Source: Zopfochytrium polystomum (lineage: Eukaryota > Chytridiomycota > Chytridiomycetes > Chytridiales > Chytridiaceae). Taken from it: DNA of 15,735 nt. Where the stretch lies: contig JAIVFJ010000669.1 in the NCBI GenBank assembly GCA_025765615.1, positions 1 to 15,735 on the forward strand, given 5' to 3'. The position numbers and the translations under genes were made by a program. The notes beneath the pieces are model-generated. The model saw only the letters and a program-made list of their open reading frames with translations. It had not been told where the DNA came from and searched no databases. Shown here one piece after another: positions 1 through 7,822 of the stretch (its first letter is position 1; every line of letters begins with the position of its first letter).

Positions 1-230
1 CATTCCAAATCCTGACTGTCATGTCCTCACTTCCAGACACAACAAACTGCCCATCAGGACTGAATGCTGCAGAGTTGACTGCACGAGTGTGTCCCTCCAC
101 CCTAACCAGCTCCTGACCAGTGGAAGCATTCCAAATCCTGACTGTCATGTCAGCGCTTCCAGACACAACAAACTGCCCATCAGGACTGAATGCTGCAGAG
201 GTGGCATAATAAGTGTGTCCCTCAAGGAAA
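1..230 (-). repeat. 126-bp WD40-coding tandem repeats, nearly identical in their framework
   Basis: Two neighbouring WD40 units are visible on the minus strand with a period of 126 bp, that is 42 residues. The phrases AAFSPDGQFVVSGS and DMTVRIWN are present in both. The two copies are almost the same at the nucleotide level except in two short stretches: the four residues after GHT (YYAT against RAVN) and the residue before DMTV (A against E). The array continues beyond the left edge, so copy number is unknown. Confidence 0.92.
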
Positions 231-2617
231 TTTAAACAAAAAGGCCAAGATTTTGGTTGCCCCTTGGCAACTATGGGGCATGACACACTTCCAGGCACAT
301 TCTGAACAAATGTTGTAAAAAATTCAGAGTCACTGGGGGAGAATGGAACAGCAGTGAAGTAGACTTGCAATGCAGATGCCCTGAGTGGAATGAGAAACTT
401 TTGCAAAACCCTTTTCATGTCTTCCATCAGGGTGTACAGTCGTTTCTGTTCAGGAATAGTGGCAAGACACTGGAGCTTTGTCATGGCAGGAATCACCAAA
501 TGGAGTGAGTCTAGCAAGCTGCATGCTTCCAAGTAGTGATGTCCATGTTTCACAAGAAATTTTTGCAATTCAGCAGAGAGAGTCTGATCAGGTAAAAAGG
601 ATGGAGTGGTTGACACAGGCTTCTCAAATGCATCTCCTTGCAAATGTTTAGTGGCCTCTTCAAATTTTTGTGGAGGAAGTTTCATATTTCCGGGCTGAAG
701 CAGGCTGCGGTCCTGAGTGTCTTCCTCAGCATCAAGCAACCTTTTATCACTATCACCATCACCATCACCACCACCATCTTTTTGGACATTCTTCTCATTA
801 TTTAAGCTGTGTTTGGGTAGCCCATTGGTTCCTGAGTCAAAGCAGTGCTCCCAGAAATGCTTCACTGCGTATCTGACATGCTCAGGGATTCCTTTCTGCA
901 CTTTCTCATCAAAATCAGGAATCTCAGAATGGAATTCTGAGAATGGTAGATCACACATATTAAATTTCAGGTTTTCGCCCAGTGCACTGATGCACAGCCT
1001 TGCAAATTCGGAGTGGCTGCTCTTCGAGTCAATCTGAAGGGACAACTTGCATCTTCCAGGATTTATCAGGTAGTCCTTAACAGACTTGTGGAAAATCCTA
1101 ATCTTCTTGGTGGAACCATCAAGCACAAGGATAGGATCAAGCATCCGGATGCACCTCATGACATTTTCAGGTATCTCCTTGTCCATCAGAGAGACAATGG
1201 CGGCTGCAGTCAGAGGTTCATAGGCAAGAACAATGATGGACAACACAACACAAAGAAGATTTTCCAAAAAACTCGCTTTGATCGACTGAAGGATGCCATT
1301 GAATATTCTGTCATACATCAAGTCAATGCTTCCATCCATCTTGTCACCCTCGGTAAGGTATTGAATTTGCTCAAGAGTGATTTCTTCAGTCTCCAATTTC
1401 TGCAAATAAGTGCAAGCAGTCACAAGCCAGACAAAAATTCCAGCAGACTTTGACACCAGAATCTCAGATCCCTCATCAATCACAGATTGCTTCATACTCA
1501 AGGTTCTGAGATAATTCCTTGTGAAATCAACCTGGTCCTGAGTGTTCTCTTCAGCAGTTGGCTCAATCTCCTCAAATGGAATCTTCTCAAAGGCTTTCAC
1601 AATATCTACTTCAGGGCGTCCAGTCACCAGCATCTTCACATTGACTGGAAGCAGCCTGTTCAGTTCCTGAAAGACTGCAAGGATCTCATTCCTCTTTCCA
1701 ATGGCTCCACACTCATCCAGGGCATCCACAACCAGGACCACAGGTACATTCAGCTTTTTGCTTTCAACAACCTTCTGCAATGGCTGAACAAGCAATACTT
1801 TCATCATCTCAAACACAGATTTGGACAGAATATCTGGATTGTCTTGCTTGACTTGAAGCAGAATCTCTCCATACTGAAGACTGGACTTTGCAAGACCAAA
1901 CACAAGAGTCAAGACCAGGTTCCGAGCACTGCTGCGACCATCGTCATCATGCTTGCAAAAGAACAATCCACCAAGCATCCCCTGGGCCTGCAGCTCCCTG
2001 GAGACCATGGCTGCCATCACAGACTTGCCCACTCCAGCCACACCTTTCAACCACATCACCCTGTTGGCGCTGGCAGCAGAGGGATCATCTGGAGAAAGAA
2101 ACTTGAATACTCTGTTGAGTACCCAATGCCTCGATCCAGAAAGTACATTCTTCAGGAGAGCCTCCCTCTCAAGATACATGAATTCAGACAGGGGGGACAA
2201 CCAGTTCTCCAATTCAGCCAAACTAGATCTGGAAAGTGAAATATCTTGGCTTGGACTTGGAGTTTTCAATTCAGCCTTACGTCGACTGTACACTTCTCTG
2301 GCTTCAGTCACAATCCTGTGAAAGTTAAAAGAAGGGCATGTGTAAGTAATGAAAGAGGTAATTTAAAAAAAAAAAGATGTTGGCACGCACTTCATTACAT
2401 CATTCTCAGGATTTGCCTTTGGCCCATTCAGGTCTAAAATCATCTTGATTGTTTGAGACACAGATTGGAGGCCAGGACTTAAAGGGTGGGCATGGGGGTG
2501 GTCAGGAAACTTCTTGAGATCAAAGGCGCTGAAGTCCACCAAGACCTTTGCCTTTTTGCCATTTGCCAAGGTCGCCTCATCTCGGCATGAAAGAAGAACA
2601 GGAAGGATGTCATGGCC
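1..2617 (-). pseudogene. 3' part of a split PB1-TIR-NACHT-WD40 STAND receptor: end of TIR, NACHT, WD40
   Basis: This is the downstream part of a receptor gene whose 5' part lies at 5804-6855; a retrotransposon separates them. Exon 5 resumes at 2617 with the TIR beta strand DILPVLLSC and ends at 2391. A 75-nt intron (2316-2390, GTGCGT...CACAG) joins in phase to exon 6, which stays open from 2315 to the left edge (about 770 codons). NACHT is shown by Walker A GVAGVGKS (2021-2044) and Walker B VVLVVDALDECG (about 1706-1742). A helical region and an acidic DGGGDGDGDSD stretch follow (about 745-780), then WD40 repeats from about 230. In fungi and animals such proteins are STAND ATPases: NACHT oligomerises after the WD40 part senses a ligand and switches on the N-terminal effector. 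No stop or frameshift is seen in this part, so inactivation is recent. The C-terminus lies outside the window. Confidence 0.9.
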
Positions 2618-2622
2618 TCTTT
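2618..2622. repeat. Target site duplication TCTTT, left copy (right copy 5804-5808)
   Basis: Both copies abut the element ends directly. The 5-bp length is usual for Ty3/gypsy integrases. The target is a TCTT-rich run, so the exact register could shift slightly. Removing the element and one copy restores an open TIR exon, which supports the boundary. Confidence 0.9.
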
Positions 2623-2641
2623 TGTTATGAATCACCCTCTG

Positions 2642-2749
2642 GAAACCTCTGGAACCTTCTAGAACATTCCTTCATGGAACCTTCTGGAACCTTCTGGAAC
2701 CTTCTAGAACATTCCTTCATGGAACCTTGTGGAACCTTCTGGAACCTTC
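2642..2749 (+). promoter_or_regulatory. Dense array of heat-shock elements in U3
   Basis: The heat-shock factor site is alternating GAA and TTC modules with a 5-bp period. Here GAA or TTC starts at 2677, 2682, 2687, 2692, 2697, 2702, 2707 and 2712: eight modules in perfect register. A second run starts at 2652, 2657, 2662 and 2667, and a third with one imperfect module at 2722-2749. Part of the array is duplicated with a 45-bp period. The same array recurs in the 3' LTR at plus 2828. Heat-responsive transcription is inferred, not shown. Confidence 0.8.
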
Positions 2750-2859
2750 TTTGCTTTCCTGACTTGTCTTGTTGTCATTGGTATCATTGGTATCATTGTA
2801 TTACTAATTGCTCTTTCTGGAACTTTCTTTGAGTCTTGACAAGGAAGACTCTCAAAAGG

Positions 2860-2867
2860 TATAAAAG
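2860..2867 (+). promoter_or_regulatory. LTR TATA box TATAAAAG
   Basis: This is a clear TATA box downstream of the heat-shock array. The inferred RNA 5' end at about 2895 lies 35 bp further, a normal distance. The start position is also supported by its complementarity to the primer-binding site. Confidence 0.8.
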
Positions 2868-2977
2868 GGGGATGGGGGACCTGTCCCATCCCTCAAGTGA
2901 ATTATTGTTTCCAATACAATCATCACTCCTCTCAGTTCCTTATCTGCCTTGTCCTGTCCTGCCCTGTTCCTGACATC

Positions 2978-2988
2978 ATAATTCACTT
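2978..2988 (+). other. Primer-binding site for self-priming (11 nt)
   Basis: ATAATTCACTT lies two bases after the 5' LTR. It is the exact reverse complement of AAGTGAATTAT at 2895-2905 in the LTR, where the transcript should begin; the bases on either side do not pair. In Tf1 of fission yeast and related chromoviruses the first 11 nt of the RNA fold back to prime reverse transcription. I recognise no tRNA 3' end complement here. Confidence 0.75.
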
Positions 2989-3015
2989 CACCCTCTCCTA
3001 CTACTCTCTGCCATC

Positions 3016-3939
3016 ATGTCTGACCCAAACAACACCTTCCCTGATGCAACTGCCTTCCAAGCCTTGATGGACCAATTACAAGCCCTTTCAAGACAGACAC
3101 ACCAACTTCAAGAACAAGTCCTTCACCAGCAGCACCAGCTTCAACAACAACTTCACCAACAAGAACATCAAGCTCTTCCCCTGCCCCAAGCCAACCAAGC
3201 AAGAGAGCCCAAGGTTCCCAGCCCTGACAAGTTCACTGGGCTGGCCAAAGACCTTAGGAACTTTATGGCCACTGTGGAGAATGTCATCCTTCTCCAACCT
3301 TCAAGATTTCCCAGTGAGCAAGTCAAGGTCCTTTTCACAAGCACCCTCCTGTCTGGTCAAGCTCAATCATGGTACAGATCTCTCCCAAGCACACCCAACA
3401 CCCTGCAAGAGCTCTGGGAGGGGCTGGAAGCTACCTTTGGTGACCCCTACGCATCTTGGACAGCAAGATCCAAGCTCAAGCATATCAAGCAAGGAAAGCA
3501 ATCTTGTGTGGCCTACACCAACCAATTCAAGCAACTAGCCAGAGACTCTGGATACAATGATGCAGCTCTGATGGAGCTGTACCATGATGGTCTCCATGAG
3601 TCTATCCAAGACATGCTCTCCCAGTCTCTGGACATCCCTGAGACCTTGGAAGAGTACATTCTCCTTGCCATCAAGATTGACAACAGACTCTACTCCAAGA
3701 GGCTGAAGCAAAGACAAGTAGGAACTACATCAAGACCTACCCCAGTCCCTCAAGCTCTTACAGTTCCTGAACCCATGCAAGTGGATGCAGTTGAGACACT
3801 TCCTAAGGGTCCTCTGAGCCAAGAGGAGAAAACAAGGAGGGCCCAGCAGGGACTGTGTTTCTACTGTGGCTCCAAGGAACACGCTGTCAAGGACTGCCAG
3901 AGGAAGAAGCACCCAAACTCCCAGGTCCAGGCTCACTGA
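3016..3939 (+). CDS. gag: Gag polyprotein of the chromovirus-like element (307 aa)
   Basis: The ATG at 3016 follows a short 40-base leader after the LTR. The N-terminus is Gln/His-rich and probably coiled coil (residues 15-65). The retrotransposon Gag core spans about 75-215 and includes GQAQSWYRSL. A zinc knuckle CFYCGSKEHAVKDC (C-x2-C-x4-H-x4-C) lies near residues 280-293. Gag builds the virus-like particle and the knuckle packages the RNA. The frame is intact and ends at TGA 3937-3939, overlapping pol in the -1 frame. Length and layout fit the sushi/Tf1-like Ty3/gypsy group. Confidence 0.92.
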   Translation: MSDPNNTFPDATAFQALMDQLQALSRQTHQLQEQVLHQQHQLQQQLHQQEHQALPLPQANQAREPKVPSPDKFTGLAKDLRNFMATVENVILLQPSRFPSEQVKVLFTSTLLSGQAQSWYRSLPSTPNTLQELWEGLEATFGDPYASWTARSKLKHIKQGKQSCVAYTNQFKQLARDSGYNDAALMELYHDGLHESIQDMLSQSLDIPETLEEYILLAIKIDNRLYSKRLKQRQVGTTSRPTPVPQALTVPEPMQVDAVETLPKGPLSQEEKTRRAQQGLCFYCGSKEHAVKDCQRKKHPNSQVQAH

Positions 3940-3975
3940 GGGGCAATTCCCTGGACCCTCCTCCAAGCTGCCCCT
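3912..3975 (+). promoter_or_regulatory. Programmed -1 ribosomal frameshift signal: slippery heptamer plus pseudoknot
   Basis: The heptamer C CCA AAC (3912-3918) is in the Gag frame and fits X XXY YYZ. After a 5-nt spacer comes a perfect 8-bp stem, GGTCCAGG 3924-3931 with CCTGGACC 3950-3957. The loop segment AGGGGCA 3939-3945 can pair with TGCCCCT 3969-3975, giving a 7-bp second stem and an H-type pseudoknot. The Gag stop lies inside this structure. The shift moves ribosomes into the pol frame at 3918. Confidence 0.78.
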
Positions 3976-5450
3976 GTTTCATCACCACCACCAGCACCAC
4001 AAACACCTCAGATTCCAAGCCCCACCAACTCACCATGGATGTCAAGATTCAACTCTCACCCAAGTCAACCATCACAACCAAGGCCCTTATAGACTCTGGA
4101 TCATCCTGCAACATCATTGATGCCACCCTTGCCAAGTCTTGTGCCATTCCCACCATCAAGAAATCCACACCCCTCAAGGTTCACTTTGCCAATCATGCTC
4201 TGTTCAAGGAAATCAGCCATGAAACCAAGCTAAACCTCCACATCCAAGACTTTCCACCATCCATGGTCAATCTGGAAGTATTGGATCTTGGCTCACCCAC
4301 ATTCTCTGTCATCCTGGGATTACCATGGCTGCAAGCCCAGAACCCTGCCATTGATTGGGTCACTGGTCAAGTCCAACCTCCACCAATTGGAACAGTCACC
4401 CAAAACTCAAGTCAAGCCTCCAAGTCTCATGCTCTCAAGTCCCTGATTCAAGGCTCTCAGCCTAGTATCCAAGGTCAACCACAAATGACAGCTCCAGTAT
4501 CAGCCTGCAGCTCACAGATCCCAGCCAAGATTCAAGTTTCACAGTTCACAGTTCATAGTCAAGATTCCAGCACAGCTCATAGAGCTCACAGTCATGGCCA
4601 AGTCTGTAGTTCACAGAACCCACAGTCAAAGATTCAAGTACCACAGTTCACAGTCCAAATTCAAGATTCAAGCTCCACAGCTCACAGTCTTTGCCAAGAA
4701 CAGAACCCTCAGTCAAAGATTCAAGAATCACAGTTCCCAGTCAACAATTCAAGCCCCACTGCTGATGAGCACAGAAGGACAGACCTTGCACCTGAAGGGG
4801 GAGATGGTTTCACCCCACCTTCCAAGACACACCTTTCACTGCTTCCTGACAGTGTGTGGGCCCATGCTATTTCCAAGGACCCCAAGCCTCACAAGATTCA
4901 AATCAGCCAAGAAGAGGAAAAACTTGAGATACTCAAGACAAGGCATGTTGCAGCAACAGCTGGACACCAAGGAGAGCACAAGACATATGAGCTTGCTTCC
5001 AGAGACTTTTACTGGCCAGGCATGAGGAAGAACTTGCAGTCCAAAAGACCAAGTCCCAAGCTAGACAACCTCAAGTTGAGACCTTTCAAGATCTTGGAGC
5101 AAATCAATCCAGTCACCTTCAAGCTGGATCTCCCTGCATCCATGAAGATCCACCCAGTTTTCCATGTCAGCCTTTTGGAGAAGTTTGTGGCCAATTCCAT
5201 TCCAGGCAGAGTTTTTCCTCCTCCTCCTCCAGTTGAGGTAGAAGGTGAAGAGGAATTTGAGGTTGAACAAATCTTGGATGCCAAGTGGTTTGGAAGGACA
5301 CTCAAGTTCCTTGTTAAGTGGAAAGGTTACTCAGATGCTGACAACACCTGGGAACCTGAGTCAAACCTCACTCACTGCCAAGACCTTCTGCTCAAGTTCA
5401 AGACCAGGTACCCCACCAAGTTGCAGAAGAGGCCTAAAAGGGGGAGATGA
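3918..5450 (+). CDS. pol: Shortened Pol: protease, partial integrase zinc finger, integrase C-terminus, chromodomain
   Basis: Pol is read by a -1 shift from Gag; the frame is open from at least 3855 and ends with TGA at 5448-5450, overlapping the polypurine tract. The aspartic protease shows ALIDSGSSCNIID (about 4083-4125) and ILGLPWLQ (about 4312-4335). A Ser/Gln-rich repeat region follows (about 4380-4765) where reverse transcriptase and RNase H should be. The integrase zinc finger keeps GHQGEHKTYELA and FYWPGM but lacks the two cysteines. It then jumps to the integrase C-terminal domain (RPFKILEQINPVTFKLDLP, MKIHPVFHVSLL), so the DDE core is missing. A chromodomain ends the protein (about 5249-5414; FLVKWKGY, NTWEPE). 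Both losses keep the frame, so the protein can still be made but cannot copy or integrate DNA alone. Confidence 0.9.
   Translation, partial: LPGPGSLRGNSLDPPPSCPCFITTTSTTNTSDSKPHQLTMDVKIQLSPKSTITTKALIDSGSSCNIIDATLAKSCAIPTIKKSTPLKVHFANHALFKEISHETKLNLHIQDFPPSMVNLEVLDLGSPTFSVILGLPWLQAQNPAIDWVTGQVQPPPIGTVTQNSSQASKSHALKSLIQGSQPSIQGQPQMTAPVSACSSQIPAKIQVSQFTVHSQDSSTAHRAHSHGQVCSSQNPQSKIQVPQFTVQIQDSSSTAHSLCQEQNPQSKIQESQFPVNNSSPTADEHRRTDLAPEGGDGFTPPSKTHLSLLPDSVWAHAISKDPKPHKIQISQEEEKLEILKTRHVAATAGHQGEHKTYELASRDFYWPGMRKNLQSKRPSPKLDNLKLRPFKILEQINPVTFKLDLPASMKIHPVFHVSLLEKFVANSIPGRVFPPPPPVEVEGEEEFEVEQILDAKWFGRTLKFLVKWKGYSDADNTWEPESNLTHCQDLLLKFKTRYPTKLQKRPKRGR
4527..4765 (+). repeat. Degenerate tandem repeats replacing the RT/RNase H region
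   Basis: The phrase AAGATTCAAG followed by a CACAGTTC-like stretch recurs at 4527, 4629 and 4716, giving three units of roughly 90 to 100 bp. They encode KIQ-x-x-QF-x-V followed by a Ser/Gln/His-rich tail. The repeats sit exactly where pol lacks its reverse transcriptase. Confidence 0.75.
5436..5450 (+). other. Polypurine tract for plus-strand priming
   Basis: AAAAGGGGGAGATGA abuts the 3' LTR; the strictly purine core is 5436-5447. Such tracts resist RNase H and prime the second DNA strand. Its presence shows the copy keeps all cis signals needed for replication by a helper. Confidence 0.85.
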
Positions 5451-5803
5451 TGTTATGAATCACCCTCTGGAAACCTCTGGAACCTTCTAGAACATTCCTT
5501 CATGGAACCTTCTGGAACCTTCTGGAACCTTCTAGAACATTCCTTCATGGAACCTTGTGGAACCTTCTGGAACCTTCTTTGCTTTCCTGACTTGTCTTGT
5601 TGTCATTGGTATCATTGGTATCATTGTATTACTAATTGCTCTTTCTGGAACTTTCTTTGAGTCTTGACAAGGAAGACTCTCAAAAGGTATAAAAGGGGGA
5701 TGGGGGACCTGTCCCATCCCTCAAGTGAATTATTGTTTCCAATACAATCATCACTCCTCTCAGTTCCTTATCTGCCTTGTCCTGTCCTGCCCTGTTCCTG
5801 ACA
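5451..5803 (+). repeat. 3' LTR (353 bp)
   Basis: This copy has the same length and, by reading, the same sequence as the 5' LTR. It follows directly on the polypurine tract and is followed by the right-hand target duplication TCTTT. Confidence 0.96.
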
Positions 5804-6855
5804 TCTTTCTTTCTTCATCTGAAGTGCAAGCTCCCACTAGACGCATTTGTCAGAGGGGAATACCAATACAGACAACAAACTCACTTCTAACAAGCAGTTG
5901 TCAGGCTCTTTGTCAGCCTTTTGCATTCTCATCATGCTTGCATCAGAACACAGGAGAATGAAGACGGATGAGTGAAACAGTCCCGACATGAAGTTGATTC
6001 CCCAATCCTGGGCATAGGCCAGGCACTCTGCATCCCAAAAAGCATGTCTTCCACCAATCCTGGACTCCTCAGTGAGGACAGATCCAGTGTAACCTTCCAA
6101 CAGGGTGATCTTCATTCTGTCAAACAGGTTCCTCGCAAAAACCGTCTCAGAAGCTTGCCGGTAGCTGACAAGGATTTGAGAGCAAGCCACAGGGAGAAGC
6201 ACAACGAGGAACAAACCTGATGAAAAAGGGGTGTTTTTGAACACTGCTTTTGCATTCCCAGTCATCTGGAATCAGCTCAATCCATTTATCTGGGAGAGTA
6301 AAGAAAACACGCCAAAGAATTGGCCATGAGCCATTGAGGCAGCGAATTGAATTAGTTTCCTCACCTTTCTTCAGTGGAGGACTCTTATCGTAGCTGTCAC
6401 CAACAGTAGCTGCCACAGTTGAGTTGCCACCAAAAGCGATGGTGGGAGCTGCAGTAGCAGCAGGAGCAGCAGGGGCAGCCACTACACTTGGGTTGCTTGT
6501 GCCAGCAGGGTCGACATTTGCAGTGGCACCAGAGCTCACAGCGAGCACCTTGAATTTTGTGAGGTTCAATTCACACGGAAACAAAGAGAGAAACAAGGCC
6601 AAAAATAAGGAAGAACCTTACTCTCCACTTGTAATTCTGAGAAAGCAGACTGGGCAGATCATCACTGGTGTCAAGGACCATTGCATCGCTGGTGGCAGAG
6701 TCCACATACACCAACTCAATGGCAGGAGAGATCTGGAACCTTGCAGCCACAAGCTGAAGCAAGCCATCAAAACCTGTGTTGGTTGGAATGTGGATCTTCC
6801 TTCCAAGATCATTGTAAACAAATGCCACAATCCATGCAGTTGTTTGGCTAGTCAT
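5804..6855 (-). pseudogene. 5' part of the split receptor gene: PB1-like domain and most of a TIR domain
   Basis: Exons, in transcript order, are 6855-6622, 6548-6365, 6289-6217, 6164-5885 and 5818-5804. Introns are 73, 75, 52 and 66 nt with GT...AG ends, and all phases agree. The ATG at 6855 opens MTSQTTAWIV. Residues 9-75 resemble a PB1 domain with an acidic YVDSATSDAMVLDTSDDL motif; an Ala/Pro/Val-rich linker follows. TIR begins HPFFISYRQASE, assembled across the 52-nt intron, followed by AFWDAECL, GLFHSSVFILLCSD and DNCLLE. In TIR enzymes a Glu near the last motif hydrolyses NAD; whether this protein does so is not shown. Exon 5 would continue MKKER straight into GHDILPVLL at 2617, but the LTR interrupts after AGA. 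Reading into the LTR adds 11 residues and then a TAA stop, leaving a truncated PB1-TIR product without NACHT or WD40. Confidence 0.87.
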
Positions 6856-7722
6856 TCTCCTACGAAAGCACAATCGGTGATGGGCTCTGCAAGAAGATTT
6901 GAATGTTAGATTTGGTGAAATTAGAAATGTTTGAGAAAGAGCTTTTGAAGGGAGACTTTCATAGAGGCAGAGGAATTTCAGAAGTACTCAGTGTTAGTTT
7001 AGAAGGAGTTGGCTGGTCAGTTCCCAGAACCTGATTAGTGCAAGAAAACGAGGGGGAAAAAAAGAGCAAATAGGGATGCAGTTGTGGGGAGTGAGCCTGA
7101 GATATTCATTTGATGGGATCGTTGGGTGTTCAAGAGTTTATAGGAGAGCAAATGAAACGATTAAAGATGAGTGCTGATTATCACACTGGCCCCCGCCCCC
7201 AGATTGCTTACCGCTGTTGATCCTGGTCAACGAGAAATGAAATCTTGATTATTGCAAAGAGAGGGGATGCTGTTTGTTGAAAGGGGTGCAGTACAGTCGG
7301 CTTGTTAATGGCGTTGTCTTCAAACAAGGGACAGAGGTTTGCTTGCTCACTGTGTCGTTGTTGCATGGAAGTCGTCGCCCTCAAGGCATCGTCTGGGGTG
7401 GTCCGGCGATCATGCAAAGGGAGAGAGGGCCGGAGGGCGGGCTGTGTTGGTGATGAATGGATGGACGACAAGTCGTTTGTCTCTCTGCGGCGAGCAGCGT
7501 TCCTCACTTTCAGTTGTGTGCAAAATTTCGTACTTGGACGACGGGCCTGATCTGACCTGATCCAGACGTCGCCTGATCCATCTGAGCGATGTGTTCACGG
7601 TGCTGGCGAGCCTGTAAAAGAAGGGAGGGAGGCGGGCGGACGGCGATGGGATTGTACTGTCGATCTGGGCGGGAAGGGCTCGCGTTCCGATCGATCTCGA
7701 CTCTGCACTGACCTTGTCAACG

Positions 7723-7726
<4 letters not shown>
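6856..7726. other. Upstream region of the receptor gene, no gene recognised
   Basis: This stretch precedes the receptor ATG on the minus strand and should include its promoter. Small open frames occur on both strands, but none shows a known motif or consistent exon structure. I see no convincing TATA box. Confidence 0.5.

Positions 7727-7757
<31 letters not shown>
7727..7757. repeat. Poly-T tract of 31 bases
   Basis: This is an uninterrupted T run, preceded by CGAAAA and followed by GCCGTTTCC. There is no reverse-transcriptase remnant next to it that would make it a LINE tail. Confidence 0.95.
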
Positions 7758-7759
<2 letters not shown>

Positions 7760-7791
7760 CGTTTCCTCCTTTTTTATCCAACCAGACGCAG

Positions 7792-7822
7792 AACACACAC
7801 ACACTCACACACATACATACAC
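7792..7822. repeat. CA/CATA microsatellite
   Basis: An ACAC run is broken by CTCAC and ends in ACATACATACAC. Similar CA tracts occur before the ATG at 10633, so they may be part of gene leaders in this genome. Confidence 0.9.

Larger units (their letters stand above)
2623..2975 (+). repeat. 5' LTR (353 bp)
   Basis: It starts TGTTATGAATC and ends CTGACA. U3 holds tandem 45-bp repeats rich in GAA/TTC modules, then a TATA box at 2860-2867 and a likely start of R near 2895. The sequence matches the 3' LTR at a constant offset of 2828 bp. Confidence 0.96.
2623..5803 (+). mobile_element. Non-autonomous chromodomain Ty3/gypsy LTR retrotransposon (3181 bp), recent insertion
   Basis: The element begins TGTTATG and ends CCTGACA, with 353-bp direct LTRs at both ends and the 5-bp duplication TCTTT at 2618-2622 and 5804-5808. 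By eye I find no difference between the LTRs, which means few or no generations of divergence since insertion. The inside is only 2475 bp, about half the usual length, because reverse transcriptase, RNase H and the integrase core are absent. Gag, protease and chromodomain remain open. It sits in the opposite orientation to the receptor gene it disrupts. It would need enzymes from a complete relative to move. Confidence 0.95.

Noticed and set aside
670..2321. Several plus-strand open frames, including a His-rich one at about 750-780
   Set aside because: They are antisense to the continuous NACHT exon. The His run is the reverse of a DGGGDGDGDSD-coding repeat.
2363..2635. Minus-strand frame starting in the LTR edge and entering the TIR exon, as a new start for NACHT-WD40
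   Set aside because: The in-frame codon at 2635 is GTG, not ATG, so in a eukaryote it is not a credible start. Only readthrough from further inside the LTR would give such a product.
2704..2889. Minus-strand open frame repeated identically in both LTRs
   Set aside because: It duplicates only because the LTRs do. It has no known domain and overlaps the promoter.
2976..3000. A tRNA primer-binding site after the 5' LTR
   Set aside because: The sequence does not begin with a TGG complement of a tRNA CCA end, and the exact 11-nt self-complementarity explains it better.
7727..7757. Poly-T as the tail of a minus-strand LINE or processed gene copy
   Set aside because: There is no coding remnant or target duplication beside it; a simple homopolymer is enough.
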